Part shown: positions 1 to 8,550 of the stretch, piece by piece
Numbering within the stretch: position 1 is the stretch's first letter
Layout: each line of letters begins with the position of its first letter
Assembly: GCF_041902385.1 (NCBI RefSeq)
Contig: NZ_CP169244.1
Location: 2,232,001 to 2,296,000, forward strand
Reading direction: 5' to 3'
DNA: 64,000 nucleotides
Source: Arcticibacter sp041902385
GTDB taxonomy: Bacteria; Bacteroidota; Bacteroidia; Sphingobacteriales; Sphingobacteriaceae
Notes under the pieces: model-generated
What the model saw: only the letters and a program-made list of their open reading frames with translations
Told to the model about the DNA's origin: nothing
Databases searched by the model: none
Translations under genes and position numbers: made by a program

Positions 1-577
1 CCTTCTCTTCAAGAGCCTTTTGCATTTTACCGAAATCTTCAAAGGCTGTATGGATAACGGCAACGTCATTTCCTTCTTCGTCCGCTTCAACAAATAGCTC
101 CTCCAGTCCTGCATCGATCAGTTCAAGCTCAAGCTCTTCAAGATCCACCTGGCCTGGCTCAAACCGGAATACTGATTTGCGGCTGAAGACGAAGTCGAGT
201 GAACCGGTCTTGCCCAGCGTTCCGCCCACCTTGTTAAAGTAACTGCGAACATTGGCTACTGTTCTGTTTGTATTGTCGGTGGCAGTTTCCACAAGGATGG
301 CCACTCCGTGGGGCGCGTAGCCTTCGTATACAATTTCTTCGTAGTCTTTATCTTCCTTGCTTGATGCTCTTTTTATAGCTGCTTCTACCCGGTCTTTAGG
401 CATGTTTACCGCTTTCGCATTCTGGATCGCTGTCCGCAGGCGTGCATTCGTTTCCGGATGAGGCCCGGCCGACTTCACCGCTATTGCAATTTCTTTTCCC
501 AGACGGGTGAACTGGACAGCCATCTTGGCCCAGCGTTTAAATTTTCTTTCTTTACGGAATTCAAAAGCTCTTCCCAT
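1..577 (-). CDS. yebC: YebC/PmpR family DNA-binding transcriptional regulator (partial, C-terminus outside window)
   Basis: About 192 residues are visible, starting at ATG 577 with MGRAFEFRKERKFKRWAKMA, and the frame runs open off the left edge, so roughly the last 50 residues of a family member of about 240 are missing. The segments GPHPETNARLR, NMPKDRVEAAIKRA and YEGYAPHGVAILVE are hallmarks of the YebC/TACO1 family, which binds DNA or RNA and has been linked to transcriptional regulation and to relief of ribosome stalling. The protein is cytosolic with no signal peptide. The next gene on the same strand starts beyond a gap of about 80 bp, so co-transcription is possible but not shown. Confidence 0.93.
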   Translation of the reverse strand, partial: MGRAFEFRKERKFKRWAKMAVQFTRLGKEIAIAVKSAGPHPETNARLRTAIQNAKAVNMPKDRVEAAIKRASSKEDKDYEEIVYEGYAPHGVAILVETATDNTNRTVANVRSYFNKVGGTLGKTGSLDFVFSRKSVFRFEPGQVDLEELELELIDAGLEELFVEADEEGNDVAVIHTAFEDFGKMQKALEEK

Positions 578-656
578 ATATGTAAAGTGTATATTAAAAG
601 TAAATAAGGGGACCTGTATTGGCAGGGCCTAAAAGTTCCAAACTTAATAATAAAAT

Positions 657-1601
657 CTATTTCCGCAGATGCTTCAGCATTTCTTCCGTTGTCCGGCTCA
701 TGTCAAACCTGGTTGCCCAGTTCCAGTCGTTTCGCGCATAGCTGTCGTCAATTGAACGCGGCCAGCTATCGGCGATGGCCTGTCTCGGATCGTTAGCAAC
801 GTAACCCAGTGTAAAGGAGGGGATATGCACGCGAATTTCCGCAGCAAGTTCTTCAGGCGTGAAGTCCATGCCTGAGAAGTTATAGCTGGACCGTATGGTC
901 AGCCGGTCGGCTGGTGCCTCCATCAGTTCAATGGTTCCTCTTATCGCGTCATCCATGTACATCATGGGCAACCTGGTGTCGGCTGAAAGAAAGGAGCTGT
1001 AGCTGCTTTTCTTTAAGGCGTCGTGGAAAATGTGGACAGCATAATCTGTTGTCCCGCCCCCAGGGGCAGCTTTCCAGCTGATCAGTCCAGGATACCTCAG
1101 GCTCCGCACGTCAAGTCCATGTTTTCTGAAGTAGTATTCGCACCAGCGCTCTCCCGCCAGTTTACTGATTCCATAGACCGTGTTGGGGTCCATAACACAG
1201 TACTGGCTCGTATGATCCTTTGGAGAGTTGGGGCCAAAGACGGCGATCGAACTGGGCCAGTACACTTTCCTCACGTTAAACTCAATTGCAAAGTCGAGGA
1301 CATTTAAAAGGCCGTTCATGTTCAGGTCCCATGCAAGCTTCGGATTTTGCTCGCCCGTAGCCGAGAGTATGGCCGCAAGAAGATAGATCATGGTAGGCTT
1401 ATACTTCTGACAGATATCTTTGAGATTGTCTTTGTCGAGTACATTTACAAACTCGAAAGGGCCTGCGTTACGGGTGTCGTAGTCGGGCCGGCGGATGTCG
1501 CAGGCGATCACCTTATTATCGCCGTATATGGTTCGTAGTTCAGCTACCAGCTCGGTTCCGATTTGTCCGTTGGCGCCTATTACCAGAATAGTATCGTGCA
1601 T
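657..1601 (-). CDS. NAD-dependent epimerase/dehydratase (SDR-type L-threonine 3-dehydrogenase-like)
   Basis: An extended short-chain dehydrogenase with a Rossmann motif at residues 7-14 (VIGANGQIG) and a catalytic YxxxK in YGISK. The N-terminus, the SSIAVFGP segment and the length of about 314 resemble the SDR-type L-threonine 3-dehydrogenases known from Flavobacterium, which oxidise threonine to 2-amino-3-ketobutyrate; a generic sugar epimerase is the alternative. The open frame can be extended to a TTG at 1607, but ATG 1601 gives MHDTILVIGANGQ and is preferred. A TACTTTTG box lies only about 14 bp upstream, so the leader must be very short. The gene is monocistronic or reads into the spacer before yebC. 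Confidence 0.82.
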   Translation of the reverse strand: MHDTILVIGANGQIGTELVAELRTIYGDNKVIACDIRRPDYDTRNAGPFEFVNVLDKDNLKDICQKYKPTMIYLLAAILSATGEQNPKLAWDLNMNGLLNVLDFAIEFNVRKVYWPSSIAVFGPNSPKDHTSQYCVMDPNTVYGISKLAGERWCEYYFRKHGLDVRSLRYPGLISWKAAPGGGTTDYAVHIFHDALKKSSYSSFLSADTRLPMMYMDDAIRGTIELMEAPADRLTIRSSYNFSGMDFTPEELAAEIRVHIPSFTLGYVANDPRQAIADSWPRSIDDSYARNDWNWATRFDMSRTTEEMLKHLRK

Positions 1602-1614
1602 GTGCAAAAGTAAG

Positions 1615-1622
1615 GATTTTGT
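1615..1622 (-). promoter_or_regulatory. Bacteroidota -7 promoter box for the SDR gene
   Basis: On the minus strand this reads TACTTTTG, a perfect match to the TAnnTTTG -7 element of the Bacteroidota primary sigma factor. It ends 13 bp before the ATG at 1601, so the expected transcript leader is shorter than about 12 nt. No TTG is found at the usual -33 distance. Confidence 0.55.
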
Positions 1623-1648
1623 GCATGTACTGAATTATATGGAAACGT

Positions 1649-2944
1649 TTAATGACAGATCTGCTTTGATTTGTCTTCGTCCCGGCCAGCCGTGATGCTT
1701 CCTTCGAGTGCGTTGATTTTTCTGATATTGTCAACAATGATAGTATCGAGCTCCGCGGAGCACCTTTCTAGGAGGCCGTGGAGTTCTTTTTGTTCATTTT
1801 CTGTAAGCTGCTCCTTCAGGAGTGCCATCAAACTGAGGATAGAAGCCAGAGGTCGTCTCGTTTCATGCGAAATGGTCCAGGCGATTTCTCGGAAGGCTTT
1901 GTAATGCAGGTTCAGTGTGAATTCTTTTTCTTTTTGCTCAGTAACGACGGTCTCCACGGAAATAAAAAAATCGAGCTGTCCGGAGGGGTCAAGAATAGGG
2001 GAGATGTTCATTTGTGTCCAGTACTCTTCTCCGTTTTTTTTGTAGTTAAGGAGTTCTCCATGAAAGAACCTCCGCTGAGCAAGGGCGTCGACTATTAAAG
2101 CGACTGTCTGCATATCCGTTTTGGGGCCAAAAAGGATTTCGCTGGCTTTTCTGCCCGCGGCCTCCTCAAGAGAGTAACCGGTAAAGGCAGAGAATGCCTG
2201 ATTTACCCATATAATGTTCCCCTTCGGATCGATCATAATCACCAGGTTGTTGATTTTATTGATCACTTCGGCCATTTTACGGCTTTCTTCATGTGCCTTC
2301 CTTGTTTGACTGATGCTTTCTGCCAGCTGATCGTTCAGCTGCTTTTCCTTTGCCAGTGACTGCTCCAGCTTTCGTTTGCTGTTTACTGCTTCTGTTACGT
2401 CGGTCACCATTACCATACTGCAGTACTTGTTGTTGAAATAAATGCGGTGCGAGGTTATGGAAACCACCATCCTGTCGCCTGATTTTGTGCGATGCTCCCA
2501 GAGGAAGCCGTCGGACATAGTCGTTTCGCCTATCTTTATTGCGTCCTCCAGTTTCCCGATCTCCTCCCTGGGTCGGATATCCATGATGGTCATTTCCAGG
2601 AACTCTCGCCGGCTATAGCCGTATTTCAAGATAGCCGCCGTGTTTACTTCAATGAATTTCCTCGAGTCCACCTCGTAAATCCACATCGGGTTAGGATTAG
2701 AACTGAACAAATCACGGTACTGTTTTTCTGATTGCTCGAGCTTCCGGTGCTCTCGTCTGATTTGAAAATAAAGAAAAATAGTGGTGAGGATCACGAACAG
2801 GAGGTCGTTAAAGCCCCTGATGGAGTCCTGAATGTTGAATTCGTGATGGCTGGCCAGAGCTGTTATGACCGGATCGCTGCTTATTGCCCAAAAGACGCCA
2901 AGCAACAAAAAGTAAACAGGAATCTTTACAGTTCGTATTCGCAT
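1649..2944 (-). CDS. Membrane-anchored PAS-PAS sensor protein with HisKA-like H-box but no ATPase domain
   Basis: A 431-residue protein. Two hydrophobic segments near residues 9-30 and 46-62 (DLLFVILTTIFLYFQI) anchor it in the inner membrane. PAS domain 1 lies around 72-195 (EKQYRDLFSSNPNPMWIYEV), a coiled coil around 195-225, and PAS domain 2 around 225-345 (NNLVIMIDPKGNIIWVNQAF). A histidine-kinase-like H-box follows (AWTISHETRRPLASILSL, about 360-377), then a short helix, and the protein stops. No N, G1 or G2 box of a HATPase domain exists before the stop, and I saw no continuation in the 40 bp before the next gene. It may be a phospho-accepting or dimerising partner of another kinase, or a truncated kinase. 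Confidence 0.75.
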   Translation of the reverse strand: MRIRTVKIPVYFLLLGVFWAISSDPVITALASHHEFNIQDSIRGFNDLLFVILTTIFLYFQIRREHRKLEQSEKQYRDLFSSNPNPMWIYEVDSRKFIEVNTAAILKYGYSRREFLEMTIMDIRPREEIGKLEDAIKIGETTMSDGFLWEHRTKSGDRMVVSITSHRIYFNNKYCSMVMVTDVTEAVNSKRKLEQSLAKEKQLNDQLAESISQTRKAHEESRKMAEVINKINNLVIMIDPKGNIIWVNQAFSAFTGYSLEEAAGRKASEILFGPKTDMQTVALIVDALAQRRFFHGELLNYKKNGEEYWTQMNISPILDPSGQLDFFISVETVVTEQKEKEFTLNLHYKAFREIAWTISHETRRPLASILSLMALLKEQLTENEQKELHGLLERCSAELDTIIVDNIRKINALEGSITAGRDEDKSKQICH

Positions 2945-3509
2945 GTGTTCATTTTAAGTTCTAAATGCTCCCAAGCTTACATGTTCGTGTTTCCTGCGGT
3001 GTACTTTCATTCAGATTGCAGAAGGTTTCATAAAAGCCGCGGTCAGATCGCTTCGCTTAGTACCTTCAAGTTCCTTTTGTTCGGGTTCATGAGCCAGGCT
3101 CATAAATCCTTTTTCAGGCTTATCCGGGTGCGCGGCATTTCCATCTTCGCTTTACTTATACCGTCCTTTTTTTAAAATAGTTACCTCCTGTTTCATTTTG
3201 TTCAGGCTTGAACAGGTGCTTGCCGCACAGTAGAGCTCTCGGGCGGGAAATGAAGGGTAATATGGCCAGGCTGGGGTTACTGCTGCCAGTTTTCTATTGC
3301 CCGCTCCAACGCAGATGCGCGAGCTAAGCTGCGGAGGCAGTACCCGGACTGTAGCCTGTATGCAAATCTGATCAGGAAGGCGCTGTTTCGGTGTTAGTTC
3401 TCAGACTTTCTACCAGTTTCGCGTACCCAGTCGCAGCCCGTTTTTTTGATAATTAGCAGAAAGGTCCTATCTTCCCCTTTTTAATCAAAACACACGTTAA
3501 TCAATTATC
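2945..3509. other. Intergenic region without a supported gene
   Basis: 565 bp between two divergently transcribed genes. Short open frames here show no recognisable protein character. A 15-bp inverted repeat, ATGAGCC-A-GGCTCAT, lies at 3089-3103 and could be an operator or a weak stem. No perfect TAnnTTTG box with a suitable TTG was found for either flanking gene. Confidence 0.4.
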
Positions 3510-5432
3510 ATGTCTTCCTTAAAGTCATTTATGCTGGCCGTTGTCTTGTTTGTTGCAGGTTTAACAGCGACGGCCCAAAAAACAGCAGGTAAAATTTCCA
3601 TTATTCCGGAACCTGTAAGCGTTGTATCAGCCGAAGGATCGCTGGTTCTGCCCTCCCGGATCGTAATCAGGGCCAGGGGCGGGCAGGAGCCGATGAACGT
3701 CGGCGAGTATCTGAAAGACAAGCTCAGAAGTACAGGGAAGCCGGTTGTGCTCAGCTCGTCGGCAGAGTCGGCTACTATCCAGCTCTCTCTGCTTTCTGAT
3801 AAAGATAAACAACTGGGAAGTGAGGGCTACAGACTAAGGGTAACTTCGGCGCACGTCATGGTCAGCGCAAATGAGCCTGCAGGTCTCTTTTATGGCGTGC
3901 AGTCCCTGCTCCAGCTATTGCCAAAGGAAATTGAAAGTTCAGAGGTACAGGAAGACGTAAAGTGGCGGTTACCTCTGGTCACCATAACCGACTATCCGCG
4001 CTTTGGATGGAGGGGCCTGATGTTTGACGTTGCACGGCACTTTTTCGGCAAGGAGGATGTGAAACAGTACATTGATCAGATGGCCCGCTACAAGTTTAAC
4101 TTGCTGCATCTGCATCTTACTGATGATGAGGGATGGAGAATAGAGATTAAGAGTTATCCAAAGCTGACCGAAGTTGGAGCGTGGAATGTGAAGAAGGTAG
4201 GCTATTTTGGAACATTTGACCCTCCTGCTCCTGATGAACCGCGCAACTATGGTGGTTTTTACACGCAGGACGATATAAGGGAGCTGGTTCAATATGCCAG
4301 GGAGCGCTATGTAAATATTCTTCCTGAGATCGATGTGCCGGGTCATAGCCTGGCTGCCGTATCTTCTTATCCTGAACTCAGCTGCACGCCGGAAGCTTCG
4401 CAGTATAGGGTAAGATCGGGTGAGAAGATCATGGACTGGTCGCATGGAGCTCCTCCAAGGGCGCTGGTAGATAATACGCTCTGTCCGGCAAATGAAAAGG
4501 TGTATGAGTTCCTCGACAAGGTAGTGGGCGAAGTTGCGCAGTTGTTTCCGTTTGAATATATTCACATGGGGGGCGATGAATGTGCCAAGAACTTCTGGGA
4601 ACAGAACGAAGCGATTAAGAACCTGGCCCAGCAGAACAACCTGAAGACGATGGAAGAGGTCCAGGCCTATTTTGAAAAGAGGCTCGAAAAGATCGTGATC
4701 TCGAAGGGGAAGAAGTTTATGGGCTGGGATGAGATCCTGGAAGGAGGTCTGGCCCCCAGCGCTGCCGTAATGAGCTGGCGGGGGATGAAGGGTGGAATAG
4801 AGGCCGCTAAGCAGAAGCACGAAGTGGTAATGAGTCCTACAACATTTGCCTACCTCGACTATATGCAGGGCGACGCCGCTATTGAGCCGAAGGTGTACGC
4901 CACCCTCAGGCTGAGCAAAGCATATCAGTTTGAGCCGCTTCCTGACAGTGTTGATGGCCAGTATATCAAGGGTGGACAAGCAAATTTGTGGACGGAACAG
5001 GTTTACAACATGAGGCATGCCCAGTACATGACGTGGCCGCGCGCTTTTGCTATTTCAGAGTCTCTCTGGACGCCAAAAGGCAAGAAGAACTGGGACTACT
5101 TCTTTAGCCGGGTTGAAAAACACTTTGGCCGCTTTGACGAGGCGGAAATAAAGTACGCTCCGAGTGTATACGACCCGATCATTCGTACCAGCACCAGTCC
5201 CGACAAAAAGTTACAGATCTATCTGAGTACGGAGGTGAGCGGACTTGACATCTATTACACCTTCGACAATTCATTCCCTGACCGGTTTTATCCGAAATAC
5301 ACAGGTGTGCTAACTGCGCCTAAGGATGCGGTGATGCTCAAGATGGTGACCTACCGTGGAAATAAGCCGGTAGGAAGAATGATATCTTATCCTATTAAAG
5401 AATTACAAGATAAATTAAAGACGCAGCAATAA
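3510..5432 (+). CDS. Secreted beta-N-acetylhexosaminidase, GH20
   Basis: 640 residues. An N-terminal signal peptide (MSSLKSFMLAVVLFVAGLTA, cleavage near TATAQ) sends it to the periplasm or outer surface. It is followed by a GH20 N-terminal domain (about 30-160, IIPEPVSVVSAEGSLVLP) and the catalytic TIM barrel (about 165-510). The barrel shows RGLMFDVARHFF, HLHLTDDEGWRIE and the catalytic Asp-Glu pair at residues 356-357 in HMGGDECAKNFWE. The C-terminal 100 residues (SPDKKLQIYLSTEVSGLDIYYTFDNSFPD) form the chitobiase C-terminal-like domain. It would release terminal GlcNAc or GalNAc from chito-oligosaccharides or glycoconjugates. It stands alone and ends at a strong terminator. Confidence 0.93.
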   Translation: MSSLKSFMLAVVLFVAGLTATAQKTAGKISIIPEPVSVVSAEGSLVLPSRIVIRARGGQEPMNVGEYLKDKLRSTGKPVVLSSSAESATIQLSLLSDKDKQLGSEGYRLRVTSAHVMVSANEPAGLFYGVQSLLQLLPKEIESSEVQEDVKWRLPLVTITDYPRFGWRGLMFDVARHFFGKEDVKQYIDQMARYKFNLLHLHLTDDEGWRIEIKSYPKLTEVGAWNVKKVGYFGTFDPPAPDEPRNYGGFYTQDDIRELVQYARERYVNILPEIDVPGHSLAAVSSYPELSCTPEASQYRVRSGEKIMDWSHGAPPRALVDNTLCPANEKVYEFLDKVVGEVAQLFPFEYIHMGGDECAKNFWEQNEAIKNLAQQNNLKTMEEVQAYFEKRLEKIVISKGKKFMGWDEILEGGLAPSAAVMSWRGMKGGIEAAKQKHEVVMSPTTFAYLDYMQGDAAIEPKVYATLRLSKAYQFEPLPDSVDGQYIKGGQANLWTEQVYNMRHAQYMTWPRAFAISESLWTPKGKKNWDYFFSRVEKHFGRFDEAEIKYAPSVYDPIIRTSTSPDKKLQIYLSTEVSGLDIYYTFDNSFPDRFYPKYTGVLTAPKDAVMLKMVTYRGNKPVGRMISYPIKELQDKLKTQQ

Positions 5433-5441
5433 GAAGGCGAC

Positions 5442-5471
5442 AGGCGAAGGGATTGATCCTTTCGCCTTTTT
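5442..5471. terminator. Bidirectional rho-independent terminator
   Basis: The stem AGGCGAAGGGA / TCCTTTCGCCT around a TTGA loop is followed by T6. It sits between the converging GH20 and MOSC genes and can serve both. Confidence 0.75.
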
Positions 5472-5472
5472 T

Positions 5473-6276
5473 CTACTTCCGGGAGAGAATTGTTACCGGA
5501 TCATTCTCTCTTATTATTCCCTCACTGAGAGCGATGAGATTTTGTCCGAAGAGGATCTTGTTGTTCTGTTTTCTGTAAGTTGAAAGCGTGAGCAACGGCT
5601 CTTTCCCTTTGATAGCAGTATTCTGGTCTACAGTTGTAAGAATACAGCGGGCACAGGGTTTTGCCACTTTAAATTCTACTTCACCAATTTGAATCCTTGC
5701 CCAGGAGTCTTCCTCAAAAGGGGCGGCGCCTGATACCACCAGGTTGGGTCTGAACCTGTTCATTGGAACAGGCTGATCAAGGCGGCTGTTCAGATCGTCC
5801 AACGATCCCTGGCCGATCAGTAAAAACGGAAAGGCATCGGCGAAGCTCACGTGCTCCTCGTGCTCGGCGTATCTCACATCCACGGGTCGTTGTCCATCCT
5901 CAGGCATGAGTACCAGCTTGCATGCTCTTCCCAGGAAGCGAGTAAACCACTCGTCTGCCTCTTCACTTACCGACAATGCGCTAACGCGGTCGTCCCAAAT
6001 GGAAACGCTAAGCTTCGTTCCTGTCGGGGTGACAAGCGGAATAGAAAGCTGCTCCTGCGGGTTCTGCTTATGGGATATAGTGACCTCCGACTCGTTTACT
6101 TGCGTTGACAGCAGTGCGAGCCGGTGTTCAATTCGTTGTGTGATAAAGGTGCCGGTCTCGTCAATGAGCATGAGGCGCCTGTCGTATTGAAATCCCCGTT
6201 GAAGGGCATTCGCCTGCCTGCACCTGATTCCACCAAGAGACTTAACGGGATATATAAATATGTCCTGAACCTCCAT
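5473..6276 (-). CDS. MOSC domain-containing protein (YcbX/mARC-like)
   Basis: 267 residues. The N-terminal MOSC beta-barrel domain starts with VQDIFIYPVKSLGGIRCRQA and contains RGFQYDRRLMLIDETGTFITQR. The MOSC domain follows (about 120-265) with MNRFRPNLVVSG and the conserved cysteine region KPCARCILTTVDQNTAIKGKEPLLTL. MOSC proteins bind the molybdenum cofactor through a cysteine and reduce N-hydroxylated compounds or transfer sulfur. It lacks the C-terminal 2Fe-2S ferredoxin domain of E. coli YcbX, so electrons would come from a separate partner. Its ATG lies 11 bp after the restored stop of the NUDIX gene, so it is the last gene of the operon reading in from 8514 or 9415. Confidence 0.88.
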   Translation of the reverse strand: MEVQDIFIYPVKSLGGIRCRQANALQRGFQYDRRLMLIDETGTFITQRIEHRLALLSTQVNESEVTISHKQNPQEQLSIPLVTPTGTKLSVSIWDDRVSALSVSEEADEWFTRFLGRACKLVLMPEDGQRPVDVRYAEHEEHVSFADAFPFLLIGQGSLDDLNSRLDQPVPMNRFRPNLVVSGAAPFEEDSWARIQIGEVEFKVAKPCARCILTTVDQNTAIKGKEPLLTLSTYRKQNNKILFGQNLIALSEGIIRENDPVTILSRK

Positions 6277-6287
6277 TTAAGCCGAAA

Positions 6288-6841
6288 TTACTTTAAATGC
6301 CCAAGCTTCATCAGGCCGTAGGCAATTGCCGTCACATGGAGAGCCTGAGGAAATTTGTTCTGTACAAACAGTTCTTTAAGCTCGGCAATACTCACTTTCA
6401 ATACTTGTATTTCTTCCCTGCCGTCAAGGTGCTGCTCCTGCACTTTTTTCCCCCTGTAAGAAGAAAGCTATGCGTTTTATTGGCTGACGTGGACGGATTG
6501 GCATATACCGTTCCCATCGGTTCGATGGTGCTGAATGCATAGCCGGTCTCTTCGAGCAGCTCGCGTTTAACTGCTTCCTCCGGACTTTCTCCGGGATCAA
6601 TGCATCCGCCCGGAACTTCCAGGATCACTTCTCCTGAAGCATGGCGGTACTGTCTGATCAAAATGACTTCATTATCTTCAGTAACAGCCACGGCATTCAC
6701 CCAGTCAGGATATTCAAGTACGTAGTAGTCGTCTATAATTGTGCCATCGGGCATTTTACAGGCATCCACCCGGAGGGTTGCCCATTTTTCTTTTACAAGA
6801 TAGCGGGACGATAACTTTTCCCACTTCATACTATCACTCAT
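6288..6841 (-). pseudogene. NUDIX hydrolase (ADP-ribose pyrophosphatase-like), interrupted by a one-base frameshift in A6
   Basis: The open frame from ATG 6841 gives 147 residues with the NUDIX box GGCIDPGESPEEAVKRELLEETG (about 77-99) and then ends in out-of-frame residues at a stop near 6398. Shifting by one base at the A6 run (6444-6449 on the plus strand) restores a normal C-terminus, with VQEQHLDGREEIQVLKVS and FPQALHVTAIAYGLMKLGHL, ending at 6288, for about 184 residues. The reading context is GGA AAA AAG, which is also the A AAA AAG heptamer used for -1 frameshifting in dnaX. An A7 run in the true sequence would repair it equally well. The start overlaps the preceding gene by 8 bp. Substrate is probably ADP-ribose or a related nucleotide sugar. 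Confidence 0.85.
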
Positions 6842-7244
6842 ACTGCCTTCTGCTCAAAAAATGATTGATCTGTTCTCTTCTGCTGATATTATCGAGCGAT
6901 TGCTGATGATGCTCGGTCTCAAGGAGGTTCAATACCGCAATTGTTTTACCCAGCGTAGCAAACGTCTCATCTGTTTCTTCGAAAGGATAAACGCTTTCGA
7001 AAAGGTACTGCCCCAGGAGGTTCAGCTTTTCGGCTGAAAACTGCCGTTCCCTTGCCCAGGTTTCAAACTCCTCTGCAGACAGGCCTGTCAGCGTTGCAGC
7101 GGGCAGCTCAAAGCTGTCGCTCAGCGTCTGCAGTGCTTCCTCTTTTGCCTCTTCGATATTTCCGTCGTTTTTCAAGCCCATTATCCGGGCGAGGATCTGA
7201 TTCAATTTCTGAATCTCGGCCTCAATAAAGTCTTTACGAATCAT
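6834..7244 (-). CDS. Conserved-looking small cytosolic protein of unknown function
   Basis: 136 residues, mostly predicted helical and acidic (MIRKDFIEAEIQKLNQILAR at the start, HFLSRRQYE at the end). There is no signal peptide, membrane segment or metal motif. I do not recognise the family; the start vaguely resembles small helical DUF proteins of the 'I-x-Q-I-x-x-L-A-x-x-L' type. It lies 17 bp after the glycine-rich TPM gene and overlaps the NUDIX gene by 8 bp, so it is translated as part of the same operon. Confidence 0.7.
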   Translation of the reverse strand: MIRKDFIEAEIQKLNQILARIMGLKNDGNIEEAKEEALQTLSDSFELPAATLTGLSAEEFETWARERQFSAEKLNLLGQYLFESVYPFEETDETFATLGKTIAVLNLLETEHHQQSLDNISRREQINHFLSRRQYE

Positions 7245-7261
7245 ACTTGTTCAAGTTATAG

Positions 7262-8041
7262 TTACCAGCTGCCACTTGCACCGCCTCCGCCAAAGCGTCC
7301 TCCGCCGAAGCCTCCGAAACCGCCTCCATCGCCTCCAAATCCTCCGCCGAAGCCTCCGCTGTCACGACCTCCGCCCCGGCCCATTCCTGAGAGGAGGGTC
7401 CACCAGAAGATGTCGGCACCACCTCGGCCACCAATTACCCGGCCGCCGCCTCCGCCTCCGCCTCCCCGTCTGCCAAGCAGGATCACAATAGCAACGATAA
7501 GAATAATAAGCCCAATGGGAAAGCCGCCTGAGCCTTTTCTGCGCTTCGGCTCGTCATTCGTATACTCACCTTTGGTATAAGCAATAATGGCATCGGTAGC
7601 GCGGTCCAGTCCCTTATAGTAATTACCTTCGCGGAACCCCGGCTTTAACTCGTTCTCTATTATTCGCTTTGCGATGGCATCGGGCAACGCTCCTTCAACG
7701 CCATAGCCCGTCTGAATGGTCACCTTGCGATCGTCAAGGGCGGCGAGGAGGATTACGCCGTTATTCTTTTTCCCCCGGCCAACGCCCCACTGTTCCGCCA
7801 GGCGGGCTGCATAGTCGGATATATCATATCCTCCCACTGAGCGCATAAGTACAACCGCCACCTGGGTAGATGTGGAGTCATCAAAGGCGACCAGTTTGCG
7901 TTCAAGTTGCTCTGTTTCTTCAGATGAAAGCGTATTGGTGTAGTCATTTACCAGCCGGTCCGGTTTCGCCGGAAAGTCCTGTGCGAAAAGCGGACTGAGC
8001 AGCGTACAGAATAGTAATATGAATAGGATCTGTTTTTTCAA
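7262..8041 (-). CDS. Secreted TPM-domain protein with glycine-rich tail (YgcG family)
   Basis: 259 residues. A signal peptide (about 1-20, ends LFAQ) is followed by a TPM domain at about 25-155 (RLVNDYTNTLSSEETEQLER, QWGVGRGKKNNGVILLAALD, GYGVEGALPD). A membrane span lies near 174-191 (PIGLIILIVAIVILLG), followed by a tail of some 65 residues that is mostly glycine with Arg, Phe and a terminal GASGSW. TPM domains are also found in the TLP18.3/Psb32 photosystem-repair proteins, and bacterial members usually sit next to lemA, as here. The start is a TTG (minus strand at 8041, giving MKKQILF); there is no upstream ATG in frame. Confidence 0.85.
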   Translation of the reverse strand: MKKQILFILLFCTLLSPLFAQDFPAKPDRLVNDYTNTLSSEETEQLERKLVAFDDSTSTQVAVVLMRSVGGYDISDYAARLAEQWGVGRGKKNNGVILLAALDDRKVTIQTGYGVEGALPDAIAKRIIENELKPGFREGNYYKGLDRATDAIIAYTKGEYTNDEPKRRKGSGGFPIGLIILIVAIVILLGRRGGGGGGGGRVIGGRGGADIFWWTLLSGMGRGGGRDSGGFGGGFGGDGGGFGGFGGGRFGGGGASGSW

Positions 8042-8088
8042 TGTCTTAGCTTTTGACTGTGGCCACCCCAGGCCGGCAGCAATATAGT

Positions 8089-8514
8089 CTACATAAAGGA
8101 TATTTCGTCGGGCAATTCATTTTTGTCGCCTTCCAGATAAGGAAAGAACTCCTTGAGTTTTTCTCCTGCCATTGTGATGCCCGTTACAAGCCCCTCTGCA
8201 AGCTTTTCAGATTTAAACTTTTCGAGCATGGCTACTTTGGTCGATTCCCAGAAGTCGTCAGGAACAAGTTCATTAATGCCGCTGTCGCCAATGATAGCGA
8301 ATTTCCGGTCTTCCGTGGCAATATAGATAAGAACGCCGTTTTTTAAAGTCGTCTTGTCCATGCCAACTTTGTAGAAGTAGGAGGTGGCCCTTTCAATAGG
8401 GTCGCCTTTGCAGTTTTTCTCCGCGCACACCCTGATTTCGCCGGAGGTATTCCGCTCTGCCGCTTCGATAGCGAGTCTCACTTGTTCTTGTTCCTGTTCT
8501 GAAAAGAGTGCCAT
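8089..8514 (-). CDS. TPM-domain protein without signal peptide
   Basis: 141 residues, essentially a bare TPM domain: ERNTSGEIRVCAEKNCKGDP, LKNGVLIYIATEDRKFAIIGD, GLVTGITMAGEKLKEFFPY. No signal peptide or membrane helix is visible, so unlike its neighbour it is expected in the cytosol. A pair of TPM proteins, one anchored and one soluble, downstream of lemA is a common Bacteroidota arrangement. The gene is 47 bp upstream of the anchored TPM gene and 322 bp downstream of lemA. Confidence 0.82.
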   Translation of the reverse strand: MALFSEQEQEQVRLAIEAAERNTSGEIRVCAEKNCKGDPIERATSYFYKVGMDKTTLKNGVLIYIATEDRKFAIIGDSGINELVPDDFWESTKVAMLEKFKSEKLAEGLVTGITMAGEKLKEFFPYLEGDKNELPDEISFM

Positions 8515-8550
8515 GCTTTGTGTTTTTTTGTGAAAGTGTATCTGTTTATC

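Noticed and set aside
2732..3175. 147-codon plus-strand frame
   Set aside because: First third is antisense to the PAS gene and the rest has no recognisable character or promoter.
3969..5018. 349-codon open frame antisense to the GH20 gene
   Set aside because: The plus-strand protein has complete catalytic motifs; the antisense product has no family features.
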